Assembly (NCBI GenBank): GCA_963822985.1
Contig: CAWGJU010000013.1
Coordinates: 413,149-477,148 of the forward strand
Direction of reading: 5' to 3'
From: Thermohalobaculum sp963822985
GTDB taxonomy: Bacteria > Pseudomonadota > Alphaproteobacteria > Rhodobacterales > Rhodobacteraceae
DNA: 64,000 bases
In this document: positions 28,573 through 37,912 of the stretch, in pieces
How positions within the stretch are numbered: the stretch's first letter is position 1
How the letters are laid out: every line of letters starts with the position of its first letter
Translations under genes and position numbers: made by a program
The notes under the pieces: generated by a model
Told to the model about the DNA's origin: nothing
Databases searched by the model: none
Seen by the model: the letters and a program-made list of their open reading frames with translations, nothing else

Positions 28573-28902
28573 GGTATCCATTGCGACGCCGGGTCTGATG
28601 CCACGGGGAAGTCAGAGGAGTTCTTAGCTTCGGCGGTGTGATCGCGGATCTGACCCGGTTCCCGGCATGCCGGGAACCGGGTCAGGGTGTCGGCGCGAAC
28701 CAGGCCGGTTCGGGCTCCGAAGACCCTGAGAGATCCGAGGATCGTCTCGTGACCGTGACGCAGTCAGCCCCACCCGGCCGCGCCGACCGGGGCAAGTGTA
28801 ACACGATTGTGGCGGCGCGGCCTGGCCGGGCGCGACGGCCACGAATGACGGACCTGACTGTGCCAGCGGCGCGCGGTTCTTTCCCAGCCAAGGAGCCTCG
28901 CG
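28573..28902 (+). ncRNA. Candidate IS110 bridge-RNA region
   Basis: In the IS110 subgroup the guide RNA is encoded upstream of the recombinase, in the left end. This 330-bp flank carries no gene but is rich in pairing potential, including the perfect palindrome at 28650-28685. AAGACCC at 28719 repeats the target sequence next to the insertion point (28566-28572). RNA ends cannot be placed without folding or RNA data. Confidence 0.45.
28650..28685. repeat. Perfect 36-nt palindrome in the IS110 left flank
   Basis: The arm CTGACCCGGTTCCCGGCA (28650-28667) is exactly complementary to 28668-28685, with no mismatch and no spacer. In RNA it would fold into a ~16-bp hairpin. It lies 218 bp before the recombinase start. 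Confidence 0.9.
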
Positions 28903-30240
28903 ATGACCCACAGAACCATCGGTGTCGATCTCGCCATTCGCGGCGATCATGTCGCCCAGATTTTCGACGACGGCCGACCCCTCGGCCCGCCGTTGCGATT
29001 TCGGCACGACCCGGCGTCCCTCGATGCCTTCGTTGCCCGCGCCACCGCCGGGCTCGGCGACACCGACAGCGTGCAGGCGGTGATGGAGCCCACCGGCATG
29101 AGCTGGTTCCCCGTCGCCCATCGGCTCGCGGATGCAAGCGTCGAGGTCGCGCGCGTCAAGGGCAAGCGCGTCAAGGCGCTGCGCCGTTACCTCTCTGAGC
29201 ACGCCAAGACCGACCTCGCCGACGCCCAGGTGCTGGCCGCCATGCCCGGCTTCGGGGGACCGCGTCTCGATCCTGTGCACATTCCCGCCGCCAGGAGCCA
29301 CGCGCTCCAGCGGCTCACGAAGCAACGCGGCCGCTTCCAGGACCGCATCGCCGCCAGCAAGCGCCGCCTGATCGACCTCGTCCGCTGGGCCTCGCCGGCT
29401 CTCGAGCGCGTCCTGCCTGACCTGAGGACGCGCCTCGCCCTGGCCTTGCTGCGGCGCTGGCTCGATCCCGATGCGGTGCTCGCCGCGCGCAAGTCCGTCA
29501 TCGCCCGCTTCATCGCTCGGCACGCCAGCGGCAATCATCCCCACAGCGGCCCCTTCGTCGACGCTCTCGTCGATGGCCTGCGCCACGCCGCCCGAGAGGC
29601 GCGCGCCCTGCACCGGACCCACGTCGACTTCGCCGAGCTCCAGGCCGAGGTCGCCATCGAGGTCGACGCAATGCTCGCCGACATCGAGGCGGTGACCGTG
29701 CTGCAACGCCGCATCGACGCGCTCTACGCAGAGCTCCAGCCCGACGACGTGCTGCGCTCCATTCCCGGGGTCGGCCAGCACCTCGCCCCGGTCCTGCTCG
29801 GCGTGCTCCATACCGCCGATCGCTTCCGCTCCGAACGGCACATCCGCGGCTTCTGCGGCCTCTTTCCCCGCCGCGCCGACAGCGGCGGCGCAGAGCGGCC
29901 CGGCCAGAGGATCACGCAGGGCGGCAACGACCGGATCAAGCGCGCCCTCGTGCTCGCCGCCGATACCGCCCGCAAGATCGATCCCGACCTCGCCGAGGTC
30001 TACTGGCGCCTGATGACCACCAAGGGTCACCACCACAAACAGGCGCTCTGTGCCGTCGCCAACCGTCTCGTCAATCGCATCCTCAGCGTTCTGCGCAGCG
30101 GCAGGCCCTACGTTCTGCGCGACGTCGACGGACGGGAAATCTCGGTCGCAGAGGCCAAGGCCATCGTTCTCCAGCGCTTCACCGTCCCAAACGGCGTCCG
30201 AGCCTGCCGCCGCACGAACCGCACACCGGTCGCCGAGTGA
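28903..30240 (+). CDS. IS110-family recombinase
   Basis: A 445-residue DEDD recombinase. The RuvC-like domain starts TIGVDLAIRGDHVAQIF with the first Asp; VMEPTGMSWFPVAH carries the Glu, and EHAKTDLADAQVLAAM carries the last two Asp. The Tnp2 domain has LRSIPGVGQHLAPVLLG and GFCGLFPRRADSGG, with the catalytic Ser region in the C-terminal half. ATG 28903 follows AAGGAG by 7 bases. Intact and full length; the element is probably able to move. Confidence 0.9.
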   Translation: MTHRTIGVDLAIRGDHVAQIFDDGRPLGPPLRFRHDPASLDAFVARATAGLGDTDSVQAVMEPTGMSWFPVAHRLADASVEVARVKGKRVKALRRYLSEHAKTDLADAQVLAAMPGFGGPRLDPVHIPAARSHALQRLTKQRGRFQDRIAASKRRLIDLVRWASPALERVLPDLRTRLALALLRRWLDPDAVLAARKSVIARFIARHASGNHPHSGPFVDALVDGLRHAAREARALHRTHVDFAELQAEVAIEVDAMLADIEAVTVLQRRIDALYAELQPDDVLRSIPGVGQHLAPVLLGVLHTADRFRSERHIRGFCGLFPRRADSGGAERPGQRITQGGNDRIKRALVLAADTARKIDPDLAEVYWRLMTTKGHHHKQALCAVANRLVNRILSVLRSGRPYVLRDVDGREISVAEAKAIVLQRFTVPNGVRACRRTNRTPVAE

Positions 30241-30275
30241 TCCGCCAAAAAGGGCTTGCGCTATGGGTACAAGAT

Positions 30276-30728
30276 CACACAGCCCTCGGGCTCGGCCTGG
30301 CCGCCTGCCAGAAGGGCCTCTCCGTCGGCTTCACCACCGCCGCCGGCCTCGTCCACGAATTGATGGAGGCCCGCGACGAACGCCGGCTCCTGCGCCTGCA
30401 GAAGCAGATGGCGAACCAGAAGCTGCTGATCATCGATGGTGAGGCGCGAGCGCGCCACCGGTCCGAGCGCCGCGCCGAAAGGCTTCGTGCCGCTGTCGAA
30501 GACCGGCGCCGAGCTGCTGTTCGAGCTGATCAGCCAACGCTACGAGCGTGGCGCCACGCTGATCACCAGCAACCTGCCGTTCGAAGAATGGACCGAGGTC
30601 TTCGGCTCCGAGCGCTGACCGGCGCGCTGCTCGACCGGCTGACCCACCACGTCACCATTCTCGAGATGAACGGCGACAGCTATCGGCTCGCCCAGAGCCG
30701 CACGAGAAAAACCTCAACCAACGCCTGA
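30276..30728 (+). pseudogene. istB: IstB ATPase, 3' part
   Basis: The frame resumes with HTALGLGLAACQKGLSVGFT and LQKQMANQKLLIID (Walker B). It then changes frame twice: VPLSKTGAELLFELISQRYE and ATLITSNLPFEEWTEVFGSE in a second frame, then LTGALLDRLTHHVTILEMNG. The frameshift beside Walker B near 30440 means this copy would be dead even without the IS110. Confidence 0.8.
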
Positions 30729-30948
30729 CGCCCGGCACCGGGTTGCCCTTTCAGGCCAACGCGCCTTGGCACACGCCAGCTATTCGGGGGAGCGCGCGTG
30801 CCAAGGCGCGCGCCACGTCCCGGCAACAGTTCCCGATCTCGGGTGGCAGACTTTTGCGCCGCCCATTGGCCTGCTTTTGCTCCGCCGTTGACACCTAGAT
30901 CAAGATGCCGACTTCAGGACTTAACACGGAGTCTTCAAACGGCGATTT

Positions 30949-31341
30949 CTAATCGGATCCCTCGGATTCCTCCGGGCTACCATCGAGACCGTTAAGTGTC
31001 AGATCCGGAATGGCATATTCGACCTCCGGCTCGGACATCGCTCTGGCGAGTTCTGCTATGGGACCTTCTATGACCAATGTATGAGTCAGGTGTCCCTCCG
31101 TCACAGCCAGAGCCCGGGTGCGGAGCCTGTTCGCCAATTGCTCGGTCGCTGCCTTTCCAGCCTTCGCCGCCCGGACGATGAGGGCGCTACGATAATCGAC
31201 ATCGCTATCGTAATCCCTGGGATCAGGTTCCGGCTCGAGCGGTCCCGTGGTCCGTCCAACCTTGAGCACCAGCCGGGTTCCCCGTTCGGCGTCGAGTTGC
31301 TCCAGCTGGTCCAGCACCGCTTTGCGCTCGGAAGCTTCCAT
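30949..31341 (-). CDS. Small acidic hypothetical protein downstream of the subtilisin-like protease
   Basis: A 130-residue soluble protein I do not recognise: helical N-terminus (ASERKAVLDQLEQLDAERGT), a central YDSDVDYRSALIVRAAKAGK stretch, and an acidic tail (GSPEESEGSD). It starts 15 bp after the protease stop on the same strand, so it is the last gene of the operon. It may be a protease partner or inhibitor; nothing in the sequence proves it. Confidence 0.55.
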   Translation of the reverse strand: MEASERKAVLDQLEQLDAERGTRLVLKVGRTTGPLEPEPDPRDYDSDVDYRSALIVRAAKAGKAATEQLANRLRTRALAVTEGHLTHTLVIEGPIAELARAMSEPEVEYAIPDLTLNGLDGSPEESEGSD

Positions 31342-31356
31342 CCGATCCTGCTGTTC

Positions 31357-32570
31357 CTAACTCCCGACGAACCACAGGTCCGCGGGTATCCGAACCAGTC
31401 CGCTGCCCTGGCGCGCCAGGGATACGCCGGCCAGTGGCTCACAGGCATCGATGATTTCGGCGCGAAGATCGGCCAGCTTCATGGCACCGTGCTTCTCCGT
31501 GATCAAGGCGGCCAGGCCTGACACGATCGGGGCCGCCAGGGACGATCCGCTCCAGGGCCGCAGATTGCCGTTGCGGTCGCTTGTCTTCACGTCCTCGCCC
31601 GGCGCGACGACGCTCGGGACCGCGTACTCAACGCTGCCATCGGTGATGGCTTCGTTCCCGCTACCCGGCCAGACCGCACCGTCTCGTGTCGAGGCACCGA
31701 CCGAGAGGACCTCGGAAAAGTTTCCCGGGCTGCGGGACTTGTTCTCTCCATCGTTCCCGACGGCGACGACCGGAAGAATTCCCGAGTGCAGGAGCGCGTC
31801 GATCCCCGGCAACATGCGCAGGTCCCGGCCACGAGCCCGGCCGATATGTTTGCGACCAAGACGTTCGGACGGCGCGCGGTGAATTCCATCGCCGTCAGAA
31901 AGTCGACGTACATCGCACGCCTGAACGGCATCATCAGAACATTCAGCACCTCCGCCGCCGGTGCGATGCCGACCGTCGCGCCTGCGGCCACGCTTGCGAC
32001 CCCGGTCCCGTGGCCGTCGGTGTCGTGTGTCTCGATCTCGGCCGTCTGCATAGTGCCGGAAACCTCCCAGGCTCCGGCGATCCTTGTGCCGAGTTCCGGG
32101 ACCTTCGCGATACCAGTGTCGAGGATCGCAATGACCTTGCCGTCTCCCCTGCCCGCGAACCCTCTGGCTCTGGCGCCGATCAGACCGATGGCCATCAGAT
32201 GCCACAGCTCGGGCGCATCGTCTGCCGCCTCCGCCGCGACGGGCTCGACCATGTGGATCTCGAAGTCCTCGAAGACCTCGTGATCGGGCAACTCCTGCTG
32301 CAGCACCGCCGCGTCGTCCGCATCCCCTTCGATGACGGTCACGCCGGTCAGCGAGGTCTGCCCCCGGGGATCGGCGATGATCGCTGCGCCCGGCTTGTTC
32401 GCGAAGTGCGCCTCCATGGACACAGTCGGCGCCAGGCTCCTGTCGCGGCGGTTCGCCCGGGTGGCCCGCTCGATGAGTTCGGCCCGGGCCGCGTTGTCGA
32501 GCGGCAGGATCATCGATTCCGGCGCGACGTCCCGTCTGCGGGTCCTGGGGATCGCAACGTAACGCACCAT
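31357..32570 (-). pseudogene. Subtilisin-like (S8) protease, one frameshift
   Basis: A subtilase with a long N-terminal part (~residues 1-120) and no signal peptide. In the first frame the catalytic Asp is Asp151 (IAILDTGIAKV) and His is His187 (DTDGHGTGVASVAAG). After a one-base shift near 31835 the second frame gives the oxyanion Asn (VVAVGNDGENKS) and the Ser (SGSSLAAP, codon ~31540-31542). All three residues are therefore encoded, just not in one frame. The gene follows the His-rich protein by 40 bp and precedes the small acidic gene by 15 bp. An indel in the sequence is a real possibility. Confidence 0.8.
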
Positions 32571-32610
32571 CCTTGGGTCTCCTTGCTCCTTCGCCTAGCG
32601 CCTCGCGTCC

Positions 32611-33597
32611 TCAGATTTTGAAGACCGTGCGGGCGCGGGCGACCATGCCGGCAATCAGATCGTCGGGCTGCATGGCCGCGTAGGTCCCGATGACCTGTTC
32701 GCGCAGATCGGGCGCGCTGGCATCGAACTCGAGGATCGGGATCGGGCGCGGCCTGTCCGCGCGCAAGAGCCCGTCGCTCGCGATGCCCATCTGCCAGCCC
32801 TGCGCCAGCGCAAGATCAACTTCCGTCCTGTCCGCCCGCGTTAGCGACACCTCCAAGTAGGGTGACCAGGCGAACCAGCTGCGCACGCCGTCCATGCGAT
32901 GCTCGGGGAAGGCGCCGCTGGACGGATCGCGCGGCAAGAGATCGGCCCCGAACTTCCAGAGCGAGTCGTGAATGTCGCTGAGATTGTCGCCGTAGTGAGC
33001 ATCGATCAGCCGCCGCTGATGCACGCGGATGTATTCGAAGCTGGCGATGTTCTGGGGGTCCGCGACGTGGTTCTCCCAGGCGTGACCGCTGCCGTCGCCC
33101 AGCTTCTCCGGCACCCAGATGTTCATCGTCGCGAAATGCCAGTTGTTGACGTGCCCGCGCGTCTCGGGGCTCGCGTGCGTCGGCAGGAAGAACAGGTCCA
33201 TGTCGCGCCAGAACCGGACATGGTCGTTGTCATCGGCCGGCGTGTCCGAGAGGGCTGCGACCGGCGTGTCGTCGACTTCCGGGCATCCAGCGTCGATCCA
33301 GGTCTCGATCAGCACGATATCCGCCTCGGCCGCCGGGGCGGCGAAGGCCGGCATCCGCGGCATGGTCGCCCCTGGCGACGGCGGCGCCAGGTCGTCTCCA
33401 AACGGTGTCTGCCCGCGCATGGCGCGCACTAGGTTTGACGCGGCGGCGTCGCCGACCTCGACGACGGGAAAGCCAAAGACGCTGTACGCGACGAACTCGT
33501 CCCGTGTCTTGCCGCGCCAGAACTCGCCGTGGGTGAAGGCAATGTTGTCGCCCAGGGTCCGGTCCAGCGCCACTACCACATCATTGAAACCAGGCAT
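32611..33597 (-). CDS. His-rich hypothetical protein with haem-less cytochrome-c-like N-terminus
   Basis: A 328-residue protein I cannot name. The N-terminal ~115 residues (FTHGEFWRGKTRDEFV, GATMPRMPAF, VLIETWIDAGCPE) resemble the c-type domains of marine and planctomycete proteins, but no CxxCH haem site is present. The C-terminal part is rich in His and Trp (NDHVRFWRDMDLFFLPTHAS, RGHVNNWHFATMNIWVPEKL, GHAWENHVADP, RVHQRRLIDAHYGD), suggesting a metal site. The start is ATG 33597 with GAGGGGAAC upstream, 20 bp after the multicopper oxidase stop. A role in copper or redox chemistry is inferred from the neighbour. Confidence 0.6.
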   Translation of the reverse strand: MPGFNDVVVALDRTLGDNIAFTHGEFWRGKTRDEFVAYSVFGFPVVEVGDAAASNLVRAMRGQTPFGDDLAPPSPGATMPRMPAFAAPAAEADIVLIETWIDAGCPEVDDTPVAALSDTPADDNDHVRFWRDMDLFFLPTHASPETRGHVNNWHFATMNIWVPEKLGDGSGHAWENHVADPQNIASFEYIRVHQRRLIDAHYGDNLSDIHDSLWKFGADLLPRDPSSGAFPEHRMDGVRSWFAWSPYLEVSLTRADRTEVDLALAQGWQMGIASDGLLRADRPRPIPILEFDASAPDLREQVIGTYAAMQPDDLIAGMVARARTVFKI

Positions 33598-33617
33598 GTC
33601 GTTCCCCTCGACTGTTT

Positions 33618-34736
33618 TCAGGCTTGAACTTCCACGGCGCGCATCATCCCGAGGTCCTCGTGCTTGAGGATGTGGCAATGGATGACGAACATTCCGGTGA
33701 AATCAGCGTAGTGGCTCAGGAACGTCACCGAGCCGTTCGGCGGCAGCGCGATCGTGTCCTGCCAGCGGCGCAGCGGATCGTCCTCGGGCAGCTCGATGCC
33801 GTTGATATGGGTGACGAAGAACGGATTAACGTGGATGTGGAAAGGATGGGGCTGGCCCATCACGTTCGAGACCGTCCATTCCTCGACGGTGTCCAGCTTC
33901 ATCGGCTCGTCGGGCCACAGCGGCTCGGGCTCGAACGGCTTGCCGTTGATGATCAGACCCGGGCCGAAGACGACCTCGCGGGCCTGCGCGATCGGCCCCG
34001 AGATCGGGTCGAGGCCGGGCCCCGGCAGAGCGTCGTCCTCGTCCCACTCCGCCTGAATGGGATCGCCTGTCACCTTGATCTCGACCGTCTGCGCCGACGC
34101 GGTCAGGGCGACCATGCCCTCCTCGAGCGGGGGCAGGATCGCCGGATCGAACGGCGTCGCCAGCGCGACGACACGGTCCGTGGGCGTCGTGTCCTTGACC
34201 CGCACCATCAGGTCCATGCGGTTTCCCGGCGCCACGGCCGCCGGGTTTTCCAAGGGGTCCTTATCATCGTTCTGTGCGAGCGGAAGGCGCTTTGGCAGGG
34301 TCAGCCCGTCGAACGCAATCTGATAGAGTTCGATGTCCTCGGATGCGGTATCGATCTTCAGGAAGGAAATCGCGCTCGGATTCGCGTTGATGATGCGCCA
34401 GCGCTCGACGGCGCCGGGCGCAAGCTCGATCGTCGGTCCGCTATGATCTCCGGTCGCACGGTCGATCACCACCGGGCCGGACGCCGTGAACATGATGATC
34501 TTCTGCGGCGCGTTCTCGACATAAGACGGCATCAGGCCGGCCGGATCGTTGATAATCAGCGGCCCGCCAGCCCGGCGCTGACCTGGGCGTTGGTCGAGCC
34601 ATGCTTGTGCGCATGATACCAATATGTCCCCGGCGGGTGATCTGCCGGCAGCTCGAAACGGTAGTTTGTCTTGCCTTGCCGGTACATCTTGTCGTCCCAG
34701 CAGGGCACTTCCTGCTCGAAGGGCACGACCTTGAGG
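33618..34736 (-). pseudogene. Multicopper oxidase, 5' end lost to IS66 and one frameshift
   Basis: A cupredoxin-type oxidase. Copper ligands are visible in three of four motifs: WYHAHKHGS (near 34610), HPFHIHVNPF (near 33835) and HCHILKHEDLGMM (near 33665; Cys, His and the axial Met of the T1 site). The first frame (34736 to ~34565) changes by one base to the second (to 33618) within SAGLAG. The N-terminal domain with the first HxH motif is missing because IS66 begins at 34737. No activity is expected without the N-terminus. It heads the operon with the His-rich protein and the S8 protease. Confidence 0.85.
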
Positions 34737-34813
34737 GTAAGCGGCCGCCCATTGCCCTCATTGCCTGAGGCGAAGCGCTGTCCGAGATGACGCCAGTAGT
34801 CGCGGAGGCGTCG

Positions 34814-35263
34814 ATGGATAGTGATGTTCAAAGTTACGTAAGTTCTAACGGTCGTGAGCCAGGGTATGCTGGGCGTATCGAAGTTGTGACGGGTCCGACC
34901 GGCCGTCGGCGGTGGCCGGAGCATGTGAAAGCCGCGATGGTTGTGGAGACCTTCCGCGACGGGGTGTCGGTGGCGGATGTCGCGCGGATGCATGGTGTCT
35001 CGGCGCCGCAGCTGCATGCCTGGCGGCGGGCGGCGCGCGAGGGGCTGTTGCCGATGCCGGGGGACGAGGCGCTGGGGCTCGTGCCGATCGTGGTGGGCGG
35101 CGGCAGTCGGGGTGGCAGTCGGGGTGGCGGCCGGGGTGGCGGCGAGCCGGCTGCGGGTGGCACCCTGACGCTGGAGATCGGGGGTGTCCGGATCCTCGTG
35201 CCGGCCGAGTTCGACCCCGGACACCTCGGCCGGGTGATCGCCGCCCTCCGGGGCGCCTCGTGA
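34814..35263 (+). CDS. tnpA: IS66 accessory protein TnpA
   Basis: A 149-residue protein with the IS66 OrfA helix-turn-helix (GRRRWPEHVKAAMVVETFRD, GVSVADVARMHGVSAPQLHA). The middle contains an SRGGSRGGGRGGG repeat, and the C-terminal GGVRILVPAEFDPGHLGRVI region is typical. The ATG at 34814 suits the family; 34787 is possible. It overlaps tnpB by GTGA. Confidence 0.82.
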   Translation: MDSDVQSYVSSNGREPGYAGRIEVVTGPTGRRRWPEHVKAAMVVETFRDGVSVADVARMHGVSAPQLHAWRRAAREGLLPMPGDEALGLVPIVVGGGSRGGSRGGGRGGGEPAAGGTLTLEIGGVRILVPAEFDPGHLGRVIAALRGAS

Positions 35264-35613
35264 TCCTGCCGGGCGGGATCACCCGTGCTTATCTCGCGAC
35301 GCGGCCTGTCGACTTCCGGAAAGGTCATGCGGGCCTCGCGCTGATCGTCCAGAGCGTCCTCGGGCACGATCCCTACAGCGGCGCAGTGTACCTCTTCCGG
35401 TCGAAACGCGGCGACCGGTTGAAGTGCCTCGTCTGGGACCAGACGGGCCTCGTCCTGATCTATAAGAAGCTGGAAGGTGGCGCCTTTTATTGGCCGAAGC
35501 CGGCGGGCGGGGTGATCCGGCTGTCATCGGCGCAGGCCGCCGCGCTCTTCGAAGGCGTTGATTGGCGAGCGGTCCGGGCCGAGCGACGACAGCGGCCCCG
35601 ATTGGCCGGATAG
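35260..35613 (+). CDS. tnpB: IS66 accessory protein TnpB
   Basis: A 117-residue IS66 Orf2. Signature: TRAYLATRPVDFRKGHAGLA, YLFRSKRGDRLKCLVWDQTG and EGGAFYWPKP. The start is GTG at 35260, overlapping the tnpA stop. TnpB is needed for IS66 transposition, but its biochemical role is not settled. Confidence 0.88.
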   Translation: MILPGGITRAYLATRPVDFRKGHAGLALIVQSVLGHDPYSGAVYLFRSKRGDRLKCLVWDQTGLVLIYKKLEGGAFYWPKPAGGVIRLSSAQAAALFEGVDWRAVRAERRQRPRLAG

Positions 35614-35681
35614 CCGCGGCAGGATGACTCGGGCGGCAGTTTCGGCAAGCCTGGCAAGGCGGTGTGGCGTAGTCTGGCCGC

Positions 35682-37266
35682 ATGGCATCGAGCAGGACCA
35701 GCGCGGCCCGCGTGGCGGATCTCGAGCGGCGGCTGGCCGAGGCGCACGCCGCGCGGACCGCGGCGGAGGCCCGTCTGGCCGAGGTCGAGCAAGCCCATGC
35801 CCGGCTGGAGCGGCTGCTGTCCCAGATGCGGCGCGACAGCTTCGGCGCGAAGTCCGAGAAGCTCGACCCCGACCAGCGTCACCTGCCGTTCGAGGATCTG
35901 GAAGGCGCCGCGGGAATGCTGGCCGCCGCGAGCGAAGCGGCCGAAAAGGCCCTCGGGACCCGGAAGGCAGCGGCCCCGCCGCCGCACCGAAACAAGGGCA
36001 ACCTGCCGGCGCATCTGCCGCGCATCGAGCGGGTGATCGAGCCTGACAGCATCCTTTGTCCCTGCGGCTGCGGCGAGATGCAGAGGGTGGGCGAGAGCAG
36101 GACCGAGCGGCTCGATGTCATCCCCGCAAAGGTCCGCGTGCTGGTGACGGTCCGCCCGAAATACGTCTGCCGGGCCTGCGCCGGGGCGCAACATGCCCAG
36201 GCTCCGGCGCCGGAATGGCTGGTGCCGCGCGGCCTGCCGACCGAGGCGCTGGTCGCCCCCCGGGGTCGCCCACAGCATGGTGGCCAAGTTCGGGGACTAT
36301 CTTCCCTTCTACCGCCAGGCCGACATCTACAGGCGCCAGGGCATCGATCTCGACCGCACCATGCTGGCGGAGTGGTCGGGTCGGGCGGCGCAGCTCCTGG
36401 CGCCCGTGATCGACGCGATGATGGCCGAACTCCGACGCAGCGACCGGTTGCAGATGGACGAAACCGTCGTGCCGGTGCTCGCGCCCGGGACCGGCGCGGT
36501 GCGCAAGGACTGGCTCTGGGTGGTATTGCGCGACCAGCGGGGATGGGGCGGCACCGACCCTCCCATCGTGGTCTTTCACCATTCCCAAAGCCGCGGCGGC
36601 AAGGTCGCGCAGGAGATCCTGAAGGGGTTCGCCGGCGGCACGCTCCTGGTCGACGGCCATGCGGGCTATGACGTTCTTGCGGACCCGAAGAGCACCGCGA
36701 AGCCGTGGGCCGTCGCCTATTGCTGGACCCATTGGAGGCGGCGTTTTGTCAAGTTCAGCCAGGACACACCCTCGCCGATCTGCGACGAGATGATCGCGCG
36801 CATCGCGCAGCTCTACGCCATCGAGAAGCAGATCCGCGGCCGCGACCCGGCCACGCGCCTGGCCATCCGCCAGAAGGTCTCGAAGCCGATCGTCGAGGCC
36901 CTGCGGCCCTGGCTCGAGGGCTGCCTGCAGGATCTGTCCTCGGCCAACGAGCTGGCACGGCACATCAGGTATGGTCTCAAGCGCTGGGACGGCATGACCC
37001 GCTTCCTCGAGGACGGCCGGCTCGAGATGGACACGAACGGAGTGGAGAACGCGATCCGTCCGATTCCGCTCACAAGAAAGAATGCCCTGTTTGCCGGCTC
37101 CATCGATGGGGCGGAAACTTGGGCCCGCATCGCCTCGCTGATCGGCACCTGCCGGCTGAACGGGGTGAACCCCGAGGCCTATATTGCCGCGACGCTCCGC
37201 AAGATCATCGACCAGCACATGCAGCGCGACATCGCCAAGCTGATGCCCTGGAACTTCGGCGAATAG
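35682..37266 (+). pseudogene. tnpC: IS66 transposase TnpC, frameshift at a C6/G4 tract
   Basis: The first frame holds the coiled-coil N-terminus (VADLERRLAEAHAARTAAEA), LLSQMRRDSFGAKSEKLD and the zinc-finger region (CPCGCGEMQRVGE). At 36249-36262 (GCCCCCCGGGG) one base shifts the frame, and the DDE domain continues as SMVAKFGDYLPFYRQADIYR, LQMDETVVPVL, LLVDGHAGYD and ENAIRPIPLTRKN to 37266. Everything else is intact, so a homopolymer sequencing error would restore an active transposase. Confidence 0.85.
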
Positions 37267-37290
37267 TCAAGCCGCCAGCCGAGGGGGCGG

Positions 37291-37539
37291 TCAGCCGGCG
37301 CTTACGGAGAAGCCGCTGCCATCCAGATATTTTACAGCGTTCACCTCGGCATCGGAGGCAACGCCGAGATCGCGTGTGGTCGCCAGCGCGGTCAAGAAAG
37401 TCGCCTCCGTCTGCGTAGTTGCGCTTCCGAATTGGCTCAACGCCTCTTGCTTGGGGAGCGACGAGCAGCCTGAAACTAGGAGACCGACAATAGCTGTTGC
37501 GAGGACGCAGGCAACTCGCAGATACGCTATTTCCTTCAT
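37291..37539 (-). pseudogene. Small lipoprotein truncated by IS66
   Basis: An 82-codon frame starting MKEIAYLRVACVLATAIVGL with lipobox LVSGC (Cys25), so the product would be a lipid-anchored protein. The last six codons and the stop lie inside the IS66 terminal repeat, so the native C-terminus is lost. The remaining mature part is ~50 residues of Ser/Thr/Ala-rich sequence with no match I know. Confidence 0.65.
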
Positions 37540-37912
37540 TGGATGATCTATCCGTACACGCGGCGATTCGGCATTCTATATTATTGTGCAATGAGTGACA
37601 CTGAAAGCTTTGTCGGCGGTCGCCGCTGAATGCCGTTGGGCAGAGCCCGTCACATGACAGAGCTCCAAGAGGAGGGCTGGGGGAACGGCCCAGCCCAGCA
37701 AGGCAAGCGCCGCAAGCCGCCGCTCGCCGAAGGTTCAATTGTCCACGGAGCTGCCGTCCGTCGCCCGGACATCGAGCTTTCGTCGCGAACGGCCGCTTTC
37801 GAGAACGCAGGCGGATAGTCTTCGCACCTGCGAAAACGACCGCTCTCCGCCCAATCGAGCCATGGCATCGAAGCCACGCCCGCGCCGCACTTGAAGGTCC
37901 GCTTTCGCCTGG
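37540..37912. other. Intergenic stretch
   Basis: About 370 bp between the lipoprotein start and the end of a broken gene on the same strand. A65-70% A+T patch (37570-37600) may be the lipoprotein promoter. Nothing else is recognised. Confidence 0.35.

Larger units (their letters stand above)
28573..30275 (+). mobile_element. IS110-family element inserted in istB
   Basis: The boundaries come from the broken istB frame: GGCAAGACC ends at 28570 and CACACAGCC resumes at 30276, with a CA dinucleotide at both junctions. The element is ~1.7 kb with a 330-bp non-coding left flank and a 35-bp right flank. This is the IS110-subgroup layout, opposite to the element at 18698-20199. Confidence 0.78.
26569..30890 (+). 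mobile_element. IS21-family element (copy A1) carrying a nested IS110 element
   Basis: The left end has two copies of AAAGTCGGCCACG (26589-26601 and 26636-26648, 47 bp apart), the multiple terminal sites typical of IS21. The right end lies near CTTTTGCTCCGCCGTTGACA (~30872-30891). Genes istA and istB follow in order and share ATGA. An IS110 element splits istB at 28572/30276. A truncated, inverted second copy of the left end is at 44754-45040. Confidence 0.82.
34737..37305 (+). mobile_element. IS66-family element
   Basis: Both ends carry IS66 inverted repeats: GTAAGCGGCCGCCCATTGCC at 34737 and, reading inward from 37305, GTAAGCGCCGGCTGACCGCC (about 15 of 21 positions agree). Three genes tnpA, tnpB and tnpC lie between. 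IS66 makes 8-bp target duplications, but CCTTGAGG (34729-34736) and GGAGAAGC (37306-37313) differ, and the flanks belong to unrelated genes, so DNA was lost or exchanged after insertion. Confidence 0.85.

Noticed and set aside
32611..33597. Tyrosinase assignment for the His-rich protein
   Set aside because: The paired HxxxH copper motifs in tyrosinase spacing are not present; left unassigned.
34690..34790. IS66 left repeat as chance sequence within the oxidase gene
   Set aside because: The frame stays open through it, but about 15 of 21 bases agree with the right end in inverted orientation and tnpA follows directly, so it is the true IS end.
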